Below, piece after piece: positions 35,651 to 47,484 of a stretch of DNA of 64,000 nucleotides (positions are counted from its first letter, which is position 1; each line of letters begins with the position of its first letter). Source of the stretch: Strongylocentrotus droebachiensis (lineage: Eukaryota; Echinodermata; Echinoidea; Camarodonta; Strongylocentrotidae); assembly GCA_035222895.1 (NCBI GenBank), contig JAVYIG010007442.1, positions 38,083 through 102,082 of the forward strand, read 5' to 3'. The position numbers were made by a program, and so were the translations under genes. The notes below the pieces were generated by a model, which saw only the letters and a program-made list of their open reading frames with translations, did no database searches and had not been told where the DNA came from.

Positions 35651-36435
35651 ATGGTCAGTATGTCCTACGTGACCCAATAGAATCGAGTGGTCGGCCTTTA
35701 AACTTTTGTCCTCTGCAGTTCTAAGAGTTCTTTTTAATCGTAATGCTTTGTTTAATAGGCCATAGGCCTATAGCTCGAAAGAGGTTTTGATACCAGGATT
35801 TGTTGTACACTTATTGCACTGTCTTCAATCAGATATTTGAACTTCACTTCTGTGTAGCTAGTACAATATGAGATGTTCATTCACTCATAAGGAGTCATTT
35901 GAGATGTCATTGACCGTCTTCTACTAGTTGTCTATATGTATTACTAATGTACTCTTCTTGCTATCGGGTCTATGTAATGTCTCCTCTCATCTGCTTTAAG
36001 TCGTTTCAAAACTTCGTCAACGACACTGGAAATAAGGAAATGGCCGAGATTTTGATTTTGATTTTCTTTTCTTTTCTTTTGCATTCATGTAAACAGTTTT
36101 TCGATAACAATAATAATATAAAGAAAAATGAGTATTTTTCTGAAAATGAATCATAAATAAGCAAAAACATAAATTGTTATTTTGAAAACGAAATGACAAA
36201 CTGCTATCAAAACTAAATTTCCTCAAACATTATAAAACATTATAAAATTATTTGCGGAAGAAGAACTGTCATTGTAAGCGGATTGCTTGATAAAACGACA
36301 GCCCCAGACAAAACTCATGAAATATATTAACACGTTTATTGAAGCAGAAACGGATAGGTAATTCAAAGTACAAATTTTGATGATGATGATATTGACAATG
36401 CAGAAGAGGATTATGATGATGATGGAGATGATGAT
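35651..36435. other. Downstream flank of the 520-aa ORF
   Basis: This is probable 3'UTR and intergenic sequence with no second gene. It ends in a (TGA)n microsatellite at about 36380-36440. Confidence 0.45.
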
Positions 36436-36440
36436 GATGG

Positions 36441-36603
36441 CAGGGGCGGATCTAGCTTTTTGCCAAGTGGGAGGGGAGGGGGGTGACCAAAACAAACTCC
36501 AAAAATCGCGCCGTTTTACTTTTTTTTCTTCATTTGGCCGCCCAAGGGGAGGGGGGGGGGGGGGTTAAACCGCCGAAACACCTCTCCTCCTAGATCCGCC
36601 CCT
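36441..36603. mobile_element. hAT-like MITE
   Basis: Terminal inverted repeats are CAGGGGCGGATCTAG and its complement. Flanking octamers gatgatgg and gatgacga are a plausible, partly mutated 8-bp target duplication. CAG-starting termini with 8-bp duplications are the hAT signature. The interior holds a G-run. Confidence 0.75.
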
Positions 36604-36629
36604 GGATGACGATTTGTTATTTTATCATA

Positions 36630-36960
36630 TCATTGAACTAAAGCCTGGTCAGTTGGATGTCCTTTTCTAAAACCATACTGATTTAGATTTAGGAAATGAA
36701 AATTATCTAAAAACTTATAAAGCCTGTTGTAAATAATTTTTTCTAAGATTTTGGATTTGCTGGGAAGAATAGAAATAGGCCTGTAATTACTAATTTCGTT
36801 AGGATTGTCTTTTTTTAATACAGGATTTACCTTAGCAATTTTCAAGGACTCGGGACATTTCCCGGTATTAATTGATAGATTAAAAATGTGAGTTATAGAG
36901 CAAGCTATAAAGTGTACGACTTCTTTAAGAAGGAAAGCACCAATTTTATCGTGACCCTAT
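36630..36960 (-). pseudogene. Reverse transcriptase N-terminal fragment
   Basis: This is continuous from GHDKIGAFLL (before the first Met at 36845) through NYRPISILPSKSKILEKII to GFRKGHPTDQAL. These are RT blocks 1-3 of CR1/Jockey-type elements. The catalytic YADD is absent through truncation. Confidence 0.85.
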
Positions 36961-38035
36961 GATTTACTTAATTTTAGATTTTGTTGTTATTTCATTAGGA
37001 TCAGTGGGATTAAAAAACAGTGATGAATTTGAAGGTTCAGGAAGAAATGTAGTGAATTTTGTGTTCGGTGTATTAAGTTTATTCGCTAAATTAGGTCCTA
37101 TGTTTACAAAATAAGAATTAAAGGTATCGGCTATATCTTCAGACTTTATAACTGTATCATCTATTATAAAATTATTATTGGGCATTTGTTAAGTTTTTTT
37201 TCTTCAATCAAATCATTAATAATCCCCCGAGTAGATTTTTATATTTGATTTCACTCTATTAAGTTTGTCGAAATAGTACATGTTATGAGAATTTCAAGTT
37301 ATGTTAGTTAATTTATTTCGGTATATTCTATATTTGTTTTTGTTATGAATGGTTGAGTTCGTTAGATAAGTCTTATACAGTTTATTCCTCGTGTGTATCG
37401 ATTGTAGAATTGCTTTTGTTATCCATGGCATTTTACAACGCTTATTTTTTCTTGTTCGCAGACACTAGAGGAACATTTTTGTCATAATATATCTGCAATT
37501 TCGTATTAAAAGTTCGTATGCTATATCTGCATTTGATTCATTAAAAACGTCCAACCATTCTTTTGTTGCTAGATCACTTTTGAACGATTCAATATGTTGG
37601 GTTTTTTTTTCTGTACATGTTTGATTTAACTGACTTTTTCATTATAATTTCATTATTATATATTAAAAAAATTGGCAAATGATCAGATATATCAGAATAT
37701 ATTAATCCACTGGTAATTTTTTTCATTAAATATATTAGAAACAATGTTGTCTATAAGGGTTGAAGATTGACCGTCAATTCTGGTTGGTTCATTTATATGT
37801 GAATAACAACTATTAGAATAGGTAAATATGAAGAAGTGTACTATGAGATAAAAAGGTCTAGGTTTAAGTCGCCCATGAAGTATAAGTGTTTACCTTCCCC
37901 TGTATGAGTGTAAAGGCATTTATCAAGATCTTCAAAAATTACAAAATTTTGACTATGAGGGGGTCTATAGATTAATCCGACGATTATAATTTTTGTTTGG
38001 ATTAATGATTTCTAAAAATAATGAATCACTTTGTT

Positions 38036-38332
38036 TTAACGATATATCTTTTCGGATTTTAAATTGTAAATGTTCATTGATATAAAATGCGACACCCCTC
38101 CTCCTATTCCTTGGCGATCTAGTCTGATCAATGTATAATTTTGCAAGTTAAATAAATTAGGCGAAGTGTTAAAAAGCCAAGTTTCTGTGACACAAATAAT
38201 AGAAAAGGGAAAATTATTTAGAGTATGGAGCAATTTTTGCAGAGAATCAAAAATGTTGCTTAAACTTCTAGCAAACTGACTGAAGTAAACTAAATTTATG
38301 TTGTGTTTTTTGAAAACTTGAACTAAATTCAT
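38036..38332 (-). pseudogene. LINE endonuclease fragment
   Basis: It contains SIICVTETWLF, the APE-type endonuclease motif with the catalytic Glu, and RQGIGGGVSHFI (the GGG(V/A) block). Only the N-terminal part of the nuclease is recognisable before stops. Confidence 0.75.
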
Positions 38333-38723
38333 CGGTTGTATAATAATTTCTATCAGAGGATACCTTGTTTGTATTGAAAATGGATAACAGGTCTACATCA
38401 TTATTATTGAACACTGATTATTATTACAAATTTATTTTGATTAAAGGTATAATAACTTGTTTGCATGTAAAGTTTCTGTGTCGCTCTAGTATGATGGTGG
38501 TAGTGATCATGGGATGAAAAAAGAATTGAATGAAGAAATAATGAGTAGTGAACATGAAATGCATAAAATAAGAATGTATGATGATAAGATCCTAAAGCGT
38601 TTACTAAATGATTAACTTTCATAATGATAAGCTCACTTATCTAATCTTTGAGCATCTCTGGGATGGTAAACTCAGAAATAACATATCTTGTATTTGCTCT
38701 TCAGTACCCAACTCATCTTATAG

Positions 38724-39270
38724 CAGTGGCGGATCAAGGGAGGCCCGGCCCCCCCCCCCCTAGGAAGAAGAAAAAGGACAAAAATGTTTTTTTTATTTTT
38801 TTTATGTGCTCTCCCCCCCCCCCCCGCCCCCGCAAAAAAGAGAGAGAGAGAGAGAAGGAAAAGAAGAGAAAGGACGAAAAGACGAAAAGAAAAGAAGGGG
38901 TATCAGTTGCAAAAGCCCTTGCCTCCCCACCCCCCCCCCCCCCCGCCCCCGCTAAAAAAAAGAGAGAAGGAAGGAAAAGGAAAAAAGGAGAACTAAAAGG
39001 GACCGAAAAAGAGGAAGAAGAAACAAGTGAAAAGAAGAGGAAATATATCATTTGAGGTTAATCCCGCCACCAACGTGTGGAGAAGGGTGGGGGTCGAAAG
39101 GACCTTGCCCCCCCCCCCCCCATCAAACCTAAAAGAGAGAGAAGGAAGGAAAGGGAAAGGGAAAGAGGAGAGAAAGGGAAAGAAAAAAAAGAAGAAAGGT
39201 AGGGGAGATCTGTTGCGATTTTTCCGCCAACAAAGTGTAGATCAGGAGGGTGGGGGGGGGGGCGTGGCAC
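38724..39270. repeat. Poly-C/purine-rich tandem repeat
   Basis: Three units of about 130-180 bp each comprise a C-run (about 38749, 38813-38825, 38931-38943 and 39110) followed by a long 'agagagagaaggaaaagg' purine tract. It begins with CAGTGGCGGATCAAGG, resembling a hAT terminus, but no matching right end was found. The apparent Lys/Glu- and Pro-rich frames are low-complexity artefacts. Confidence 0.7.
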
Positions 39271-39589
39271 TGGCGTACTGATCGGGTAGGGGGCTCGGGG
39301 GAAATAAAATATAAACGTGGTTTATTTCTAATTCCATAACGGTGGTTTACACATAATGCTGAAATGACATAATTTTCCGAGATTTTTCCTCATTTGTTAG
39401 TAAATTATACTTTTTTATGCGTTTGTTGCAAAATGACAAATTCCTAAATTTACAGCCAGGTTTTGAGATGCCTACATGTCAGGGCCCGCGGAATGTCGGG
39501 GTTCCCCCCCCCCCCCCCTTCCCACTTTTTTGAAAAAGCATATTAAAGAGAAATAGAAAGAAAAAGAGCAAGAAAGAAAAAATAGTTAA

Positions 39590-40110
39590 CTGCCAGTGTC
39601 ACAACAAAATATGGTATAAAAAAAATGCTCATCTGACCGTAATTAAACGCCTAAAACCCCTTAGCTTCCGGGGGCTCCGCCCGCTGGACCTCACGGCAAT
39701 CAGTGTCCTGCCAGTGTCACAAATGAGGTATAAAAAGATGTTCATCTGACCGTAATCAAATGCCTAAAACCCCTAAAATTCCAGGGAATCTGCCCCCTGG
39801 ACCCGGCCTAGGGCCCTAAGGCGGAACCCTGGATTCTAATATGACGGTAATTGTATGCCTAAAACCCCTGAGCTTCTGGGGGCTCTGCCCGCTGGACCTC
39901 ACGTCGATCAATGTCCTGCCAGTGTCACAAATAAGGTATAAAAATATGTTTATCTGACCGTAATCAAATGCCTAAAACCCCCGAGATTTCGGGGGTACCG
40001 CACCCTCGACCCCACCAGGGCCCGTAAGGCGGGTCCCTGAATGTTTTTCTGACCGTAATTTAGTGCCTTAATCCCCTGAGTTTCCGGGAGCGGACAAGGT
40101 ATCAAAATAT
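39590..40110. repeat. GGGGCGGAGCCC composite repeat, inverted block A
   Basis: 'gctcatctgaccgtaattaaacgcctaaaaccc' and 'ctgccagtgtcac' are the reverse complement of the array at 23867-24955. About three units are present. Confidence 0.85.
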
Positions 40111-40189
40111 CCACACACAAAAAACACCGGCCAAAGAAAAAGAAGAGGGCGTAGGAAGAAAAAAGGAGCAGACAATTTTTTTTTTTGAA

Positions 40190-40715
40190 ATTCAGACAAG
40201 GATTAAGAGTCGAGAACGGTACAACGAATCGTTTTCTTTCTTTAATAATTTTAATGAAACGTCAAAGCTTCCGCGCTTCGCACAGGAGGGGAGGAGACTG
40301 AATTCAGACAAGGATTAAGAGTCGAGAATGGTAATACGAATCGTCTTGTTTCTCTAATAATTAAATGAAATGTCAAAGCTTCCGCGCTTCGCGCAGGAGG
40401 TGGGGGAACTGAATTTAGAAAAGGATTAAGAGTCGAGAACGGTACAACGAATCGTCTTGTTTCTCTAATAATTAAATAAAATATCAAAGCTTCCGCGCTT
40501 CGCGCAGGAGGTGGGAGAACTGAATTCAGAAAAGTCGAGAACGATACAACGAATCGTCTTCTTTCTCTTATGATTTAATGAAACGTAAAAAGGAGGTGGG
40601 GGAACTGAATTCAGACGAGGATTAAAAGTCGAGAACGTTACAACGAATCGTCTTCTTTCTCTAATGATTTAATAAAACGTAAAAACTTCAGCGCTTCGCG
40701 CGGGAGGGAGGGTGA
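40190..40715. repeat. ~115-bp tandem repeat, about five units
   Basis: Each unit reads 'gaattcagacaaggattaagagtcgagaacggtacaacgaatcgtcttctttctctaataatt' then 'caaagcttccgcgcttcgcgcaggaggtggggga'. One unit lacks the 'cttccgcgcttcgcgc' part. The array's frames are not genes. Confidence 0.9.
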
Positions 40716-40944
40716 AATCGCCCCTCACTGCATCCCCCAACCCATTACGTCAATGCTGGTCACCATTACGTACCGATATTTGGCTCTCATAATTTCAAAT
40801 TTGGTCCCCCCCCCCCCCCCCCCTAAGAAATCCTGGATCCGCGCCTGCCTCATGAAATGGTCTCCTGTCCTCAAATAATCAAATAAACAATTCAAATGTG
40901 GTTTATTTCTAATTCGATACCAGTGATTTATAAATGTTGTTGAA

Positions 40945-41215
40945 ATGGCATAATTTTTCCCTGAGCTTCCGGGGGCTCTGCGCCCTGGACCCCACCAAGG
41001 GCCCTAAGGCGGCCCGTTGATGCTCATCTGATCGTAATTTAATGCCTAAAACACCTGAGCTTCTTGGGGCTCCGTCCCCTGGATCCCACTCCAAGAAGTG
41101 ACCTGCATGCCAATAAGGTATCAAAATATGCTCATCTGACCGTAATTAAATGCCTAAAACCCCTGAACTTCATGAGGCTCCGCCCCTTCATCACCGACGG
41201 GGTTGTGCCCCTGGA
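40945..41215. repeat. GGGGCGGAGCCC composite repeat, inverted block B
   Basis: This is a further inverted block of the same repeat. It holds the target site of the hAT-like element at 41218; the right part of the broken unit resumes at 42845. Confidence 0.8.
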
Positions 41216-41217
41216 CC

Positions 41218-42844
41218 CAGAGGCGGCGGAGCCGGGGGGGGGGGGCAGGGGGGGGGGGGCACAGTGCCCCCCCCCCCACTTTTTCAAGTACCCAAAAAGT
41301 GCCCCTTTTTCCATGGGAAAAGTGCCCCTTTAACTTTGTAAGAAGCGCCCCTTTTTACATAAAAAGTGCCCCTATTACTTTGATATGTGCCCCTGTTAAT
41401 TTTTAAAAGTGCCCCCTCTCCTTTCCACCTCTGATATGTGCCCCTTTTATTTTGACACGTACCTCTTTTCCCAGACAAGTTCCCAGTTTCCTTTGCAATA
41501 AGTGTCCGTTTTCCATTCTCATAAGTGCCCTTTTTAATCTCTAGTAAGTGCCTCTTTTCGGATACGAGAAGCGCCCCTTTTCTCTGATAATTGCCCTATT
41601 CAAATCTTAGAGGTGCCCCTTTTACTTTGACAATTGCCCCTTTTCCTTTGTAAGAAGTGCCCCTTTCCCTTTTAATAACTACCTCTTTTTAACTCGGATA
41701 AGCGCACCTAATATTTTCACATGAGCCCCCCTTTCCTTTCTAATAAGTGCCCCTTTTCCTTATGATAAGTGCCCCCATTTAACAAAGAGGCCTTCGCCTT
41801 TTCATAAATGCCCCTTTTCACCTCATGAAAATAGTCCTTTTTCATTCTCCTACTAGTGCTCCTTTTCATGTCTGGTAAATGACCCTATTCAATTCTGAGA
41901 GACAATCGTTTTATTTTGACAAGTGCCCCCTTTTCCTCCTGATAAGTGCTCTTTTCATCTCTAATAACACCCCCTTTCCTTCAACAAATGCACATTTCCC
42001 TTTATTATTAGTGCCCCTCTTTCATTCTCATAAGTGCCTCTTTCATATATGGTGTTTGCCCCTTTTCAGGTGCGATAAGTGCCCCTTTTCACCTCTGATA
42101 ATTAACATTTTTTAACAATGATACGTGCCCCTTTTCCTTTCTTATGAGGAACTTATCCCTTTTTCATAAATGCCCCTATTAAAATCTGATGGTTGCCTCT
42201 TTTCCGTCGACAAATGCCCAATTTCCATTCTCATAAGTGCCTTTTCATCCCTGGTGAGTGCACCATTTTCACCTCTGATAATAACCCTTTGTACTTTGAC
42301 ACGTGCTCCTTTTATTTTCTAATAAGTGTCTTATCCCTTCGATAAGTGTCCCCCTTTCCTCTCATCATTAAACGTGCCCCTAATTTCAAGCGACTAAGAG
42401 CAATATCTCCCAAAGCTCGCTCGCTACGCTTGCTCACATTTATAGATGTTATAGTTATGTTACTTATCAAAGGTCTTTTCAGTTTGCTGTTATGAAAATG
42501 TGCTTATTTATAACCCGATGAGGATTAGTTTTTTCCTCTTTATAAGATGTATTTTTCGCACTGTGACCTCACAAATCTTATATTTTTCCTCGCTCGCACA
42601 TGATTTGTTCGACTATCACACCCAACTGCAAGGTATGATGCTTTAAAAAGCAATATTTTATACGATGTATAAAGAGAAACAAATATTGAAATCATCCCTG
42701 ATAATGTAATCAAATTTTAGGGGTATATACCAATGTCTAAAAATTGTTTATTTTCGCTTTGAGATTTCCCTTTTTTCTCAGAAAGTGCCCTTTTTTGTTG
42801 GTGCTCCCCCCCCCCACACTTTGGAAGTCGCTCCGCCGCCTCTG
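41218..42844. mobile_element. 1.6-kb hAT-like element filled with an 'agtgcccctttt' minisatellite
   Basis: Termini are CAGAGGCGGCGGAGC and its complement, flanked by a perfect 8-bp target duplication CCTGGACC (41210-41217 and 42845-42852). The interior 41276-42385 is a degenerate minisatellite of about 28-30 bp ('aagtgccccttttcctttctaat'), with G- and C-runs near both ends. There is no transposase ORF. Confidence 0.88.
41276..42385. repeat. Degenerate ~28-30-bp minisatellite, roughly 38 units
   Basis: The core is 'agtgccccttttc.tt..taata'. Units are heavily mutated, so the array is old or evolves without homogenisation. It lies wholly within the hAT-like element. Confidence 0.88.
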
Positions 42845-42929
42845 CCTGGACCCCACGCCAATTCACGCTACACTTTGCTTTGCTTTACTCTACCTGATCG
42901 AAAATGCTTTAGTTAAGTTTTCGATGTTG

Positions 42930-45900
42930 ACGCCGCCACAGGAAAAGCGGCGCCTGTCTCCTTTTTTCTACGCAGGCGAGACAAAAAAGACGACTCAGAA
43001 CGCTCAGAAAAAAGCTCAGTTTCGGCGATGACGCATTTGACCTCACTGCAGGCGCCTCTCTGGTGAAAAGGAGGGTGATTTAGGCATTAAAATGTCTTTA
43101 AAAAGGCAAACTTTGATATTAATTGGGGAAAAAAAATATATATTTATCCGAAAAATAATATGCACTGGATAATCCCAGTACGTGTCTGGCAATTTCGTCA
43201 TTCCTAATTATGAAGTTATCAAATCAGACATGCCCGCAATGACGTCAAATGCGTCATCAAGTCACGTGACCGCATTACCTTTTTTTCGAGGGGCGTAGCC
43301 CAGCAAGCGTGAGAACTGTGAAAATGGATGGTTATTATCATTTTTTGGTCAATAATTTAGAGATTTTTCAATCAGAGGCTGGAATATTAATAAGTAGAGG
43401 TGTATTCATGCTTTGAAAGGCTATGGTAGTTGGGTTAGAGTGGCCGTAACAGTAAATTTAGAGCTTGGTGAAACTTTCTTTTGATAAACTTCCCTTGAAA
43501 TCGGGTTTGAATTGGAAATGGACTTTGGTATTTTTATCGGCGTAAGGATGACCCAAAGCGGACACTATTTTTTTGGTTTTTTGGTCTCAAAATTTGAAAA
43601 TTTGACATTTTTCTTCGTTGGGGGTGGGGGTTAGGTCACCTTTTTTAGGTTAGCTGTGGGTATAATATTTTTTTTTTAATAATTTAAAAACAAAAACAAA
43701 AACAAAGGGGGGGGGGGGGTTTAGGTTTTTTTAGGGGGGTTTACACACATAAAAAACCAAAGGGGGGGAGGGGGGTTTAACCCCCAAAACACCCCCCCCT
43801 GCGTACGCCCCTGGTGGTCATACAGGTTCTTGCAAATGTAACCCCCTCTCTGGCAGGCAAAGTCAAACCAAAGAGGTGTCAGAACATGGCCAAAATCTAT
43901 ATCGGCATACTGTTCATTTAGTCACTGATTTAAAACTAATGAAAACAGAAAAATAAAAAGCTTTGAAAAGGCAAAAGTCAAATACTTTTATGCAATGAAA
44001 TATGTTTTTACTCATAATACCTTACAACATACAGGTATCCTAACTATACACATTAACAATGGTTAAGTATGTGTACATTGTTTACATAAATCAAATGTGT
44101 CTCCCAAAGTGAACTCATTTAGGTTGTTTTGTTCTAATAAAGATAAAAAATAACTATCCATAATAATACAAATGATGCACGCAAATGAGTTCATAATACG
44201 ATCTATCCGCACTCAAGTTGAGGCTGTATGCATCCATCGTACAAAGATGTCAGGTTGACTACAATAGGTGCACAAAAAGACTCAACAAGAGCAGATAGAT
44301 CATGTAGTGAAAGAATGATAACATGCACTCTTTGTTTTATGCAACACAACTCCTAGATCCTTATTCAAAATTATTTTGTGTCATTATCGCTGACGAATGA
44401 ATCCCAAGTATAAAAGGTTTAAAATTTGCGCACACAGTGCATTTACCTATAAACGTGTTCAGGAACAGTGCTATGCAAGTATAGGTTGACACACAGTCAA
44501 AGCGCACTAAATTCTACGCGCACTGATGCGCATCGCGTACTTAAAAATCGTTGGATAGGACTGGAAACTACTGATACTGATGATCCACAGCACTTGTGTG
44601 GCGCCATTTATCTGTTGCAAACATTCACAGGCGCGAGCTCCTCCAATAGTCATGGACTACAGATTTACTTGAAAAGATGGGTTTTGAGGCCAGATTTAAA
44701 GCTTTCTTGCCTGTCGGTGTCGCAAGGGAGGCTTCCTCATGAACAAACACGGGATAGTCTCAGTAAATGACTTAAACGTGACCGTGTTAGACCAATCATA
44801 TGATTAGGATCTAGGAGTGAGTTGTATAATCATACAATATATAACCTACCAAATCATAGTCAAAGAGGATGTGTGAATAATGCAATTAACGGTTTTCTCT
44901 GTCTACCAATGCACGTAATGGTACATACCCGCAGGATGTGTTTTATACATGTACATGTACAAGATTTTGCTTACTTCAAGCATTGAACATCAATAAATGT
45001 CCTTTAATTGTTTTCAAGAGTAATTTTGACCCTTGACCCTTGAAAATGATAGACTGTACGTACCAATTCAAATCATTGTGCATCCTTGACATTTCAAAAT
45101 AAATATATACTACACAGTTAACTTATGGGTAACACATTACAATCACAATAATGACAATGTATTTAATACATTTACTAGGATAATTTCTAAAGGCAACATT
45201 TCTAGGGATATTTAATTTCTCAACCAACTTATTTATTTATCGAATATTTATGCAAGCCAATTTAATAAACTGTTGTATTGACAGATACTCTCTAAGTCGA
45301 ATTCATGTAACTCCATTAAATACTTTTTTAACGAAAGGTCATCTTGAGGACATAGCACCACAGGTTTGCCCTACATGGCAACAACTAATCTATGCAAAAT
45401 GTAGTTTATCCCTCGAGATACTGTACCATTATGGATTGGAACTAAGGGTTTTGGAGAGAAACATGCATAAATTGAAATACAAGTACGCATGTAGGTCTAT
45501 TACATTGACATGTATATATTGCCAAATCATGGACCGTTTAGTCTCCATGCAAGCATATAAACAGCCCTTTTCCGTATATATAGTAAACAAATTTTGCATA
45601 CATAGGTCTTGGTTAAGAGCCTCATCACAGATAATCTCGTTCACCTTTTATGAATAAAATATTTTAAAAGACGAATACTTATAAAACTCCAAAGATAACA
45701 AACATTGTATGTAGTCTGTGCAGAGCCAGAAGGGCGTTACAGGAAGATGGTTGTCAGATTTCATGTGCAACAGGACATAATTGGCCGACACTAGACTTTG
45801 GTGTGCAAATTCCGCACACAGCAAAGCCGAAGTCCCATCAATAAATCCCCCCCCCCACCCCCCCCCCCCCCCCCCCCTCCCTCTCCCCCGATTCTTAGAG

Positions 45901-46460
45901 AGTCTTTGTTTGCGGGAATTAAAATGTAGGATAATGACTTTTCCATAAATGGCGATTGGTGGAAAATGCAGCGCATTACACAAGGCATGTTGGTCATGAA
46001 ACTGAAGGCTAATCCTGGTGATTGAAACACCTGTTTATTGGGTAAACACCAGAATGGTGTCTATTTTTCCACGAGAACCCACTACTCTGCGTCTTTAAGA
46101 ATATGTTCAAGTACGTGAGCTACCGACCATGTGGCTTCAAAAAACAGACAATACATGAATGAGCAATACATTTATGGATATTCAAGAAGTACTTTGGTTT
46201 GCTGGCCTCATTCTAAACACAGAAGTAACACAGAGAGACAAGTTGGTTTAACAAACTAAGCCAGAAAATGGACCCAGGCTTGATGAAGCCCCATTGAAAT
46301 GAAGCATGAGAGGGCCTGAAATTGGTACTTGTCATGACCTGAAATCATGATACACAAGGAAAACTAGTATTCCTGGGCCCCCATCTTAAAAAGAGCTGCC
46401 ATTGATCCAAAATAATCACAAGTCCCCCCAGCAGTCACAAGTTTACAATTTTCCTACCTC
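42930..46460. other. Gene-free stretch upstream of the CDC37 3' end
   Basis: No gene is supported. It contains a G-run/T-rich block at 43600-43800 ending in 'gcgtacgcccctgg' (another hAT-like terminus), and a run of about 30 Cs with interruptions near 45847-45878. Frames at 44468-44770 and 45250-45657 lack any recognisable feature. Confidence 0.45.
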
Positions 46461-46464
46461 TTAA

Positions 46465-46840
46465 AGGCATCGTTTCACAATGCTAAATCTGAGATGCATG
46501 GCTCTACGAGTTATCAGTGTCTGTGAAATGGTGAAATATTGATGCCCTAAAAGAATTGCACTTCAAAAAAATCATGAAGTGCCTCAAAAGAGTAAAAATC
46601 TTTGAGTGACCGGTTTTACCATACTCACTTTCCCAAGTGTTTTTGTAGTGTTATAAAAACTGTTAGGAAAACAAAGGATGAAATTTTGATTTCCTATCAT
46701 AAATATCTTGATAATCAGACAGGCGATCGGCTTGTAAAAAATGGGACTCCTGACCGACCTAAGGGTTTCTAATTATGATTGCAGCATGAGCTAAATCCAG
46801 TATTTTGTTTCAGAATCTGAGGCAATGTTACCGAGTCACT
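46465..46840. mobile_element. F4 TTAA MITE, complete, inverted
   Basis: TTAA flanks at 46461-46464 and 46841-46844. The interior is the reverse complement of the copy at 49309-49679. Confidence 0.9.
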
Positions 46841-47232
46841 TTAAGTGCACACTTGTGGTTGATACCAAATTGTGATAGGTTCTACATGATAGCAACTCTT
46901 TATAAGACAGAGGCCGCAAGTCATCCAAGCAATCGCAAACTTAGAGAAACTATCTCTTACGTACAGAGTTGTGATTACTAACAAGTTGCTATTGATTTGA
47001 ATCAATTGCAACTTTTTACATAAGACAAGGTCTTCAAAATCTGAACAGGGGTATGGTTTCTACACGTTTTCTGCTTTCAGTATCTCAAATACAGTCAACG
47101 ACAGCGGTCGATACATAACCGGGTATTAAACCACAGGGTTAAACAGTCAGTCCTACATTCCTCTGTTCACTCTCCATTGCTCGTCTTTCAGAGTTTGAGA
47201 GTTCTGAATTCCCCAACAGCTGCTTTAATTAA

Positions 47233-47484
47233 TTAATCCACGTCATCAAGATTTGTTGATGTTTGCTTGTCGATCTCCTCATACACCTCCTCCTCCTCCT
47301 CCTCTGCCGCCGCCCCTGCCGCCGCCCTATCCTCGTCACCCTCTTTGTCCTCCCCACCCCCGGGCACCCAGAGACCGGAGTCGACGCACCGCTTCATGTG
47401 GTAGGTGGCATCCTCAGGTTTCATATTGGCAATACATGCTTGGAGCTGGCCGACGCTCTTCGACTCGAAGCAATCCTGCAGCTC
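47233..47484 (-). CDS. CDC37: CDC37 exon 10 (C-terminus)
   Basis: It begins [11 protein letters not shown] after TTTGCAG and includes [14 protein letters not shown], the most conserved part of the C-terminal domain. An E-rich tail follows ([11 protein letters not shown]) and ends DDVD-stop (TAA at 47233-47235). It has 83 codons plus stop. Confidence 0.95.
   Translation of the reverse strand, partial: ELQDCFESKSVGQLQACIANMKPEDATYHMKRCVDSGLWVPGGGEDKEGDEDRAAAGAAAEEEEEEVYEEIDKQTSTNLDDVD

Larger units (their letters stand above)
36620..38344 (-). mobile_element. CR1/Jockey-like LINE, 3'-truncated and decayed
   Basis: Leftward from about 38340 the minus strand encodes an endonuclease fragment (ICVTETWLF), a linker (DTFNSYFVNIGPNLANKL) and the RT N-terminal half (LKKDNPNEISNYRPISILPS, then NQYGFRKGHPTDQAL). 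The RT palm with its catalytic Asp pair and everything 3' of it is missing; the element ends next to the hAT-like MITE. Multiple stops lie in 37200-38000. Confidence 0.85.

Noticed and set aside
38648..39281. Lys/Glu- and Pro-rich frames on the plus strand and Ser/Phe-rich on the minus
   Set aside because: They arise from alternating poly-C and purine tracts in a tandem repeat; no conserved motif or splice structure.
38724..40845. A hAT element bounded by CAGTGGCGGATCAAGG and GGATCCGCGCCTG
   Set aside because: Ends match only partly and the flanking octamers do not match, so the pair is not supported as one element.
44468..44770. 100-codon plus-strand frame as a gene
   Set aside because: No start context, splice sites, motifs or composition bias suggesting coding; probably chance.
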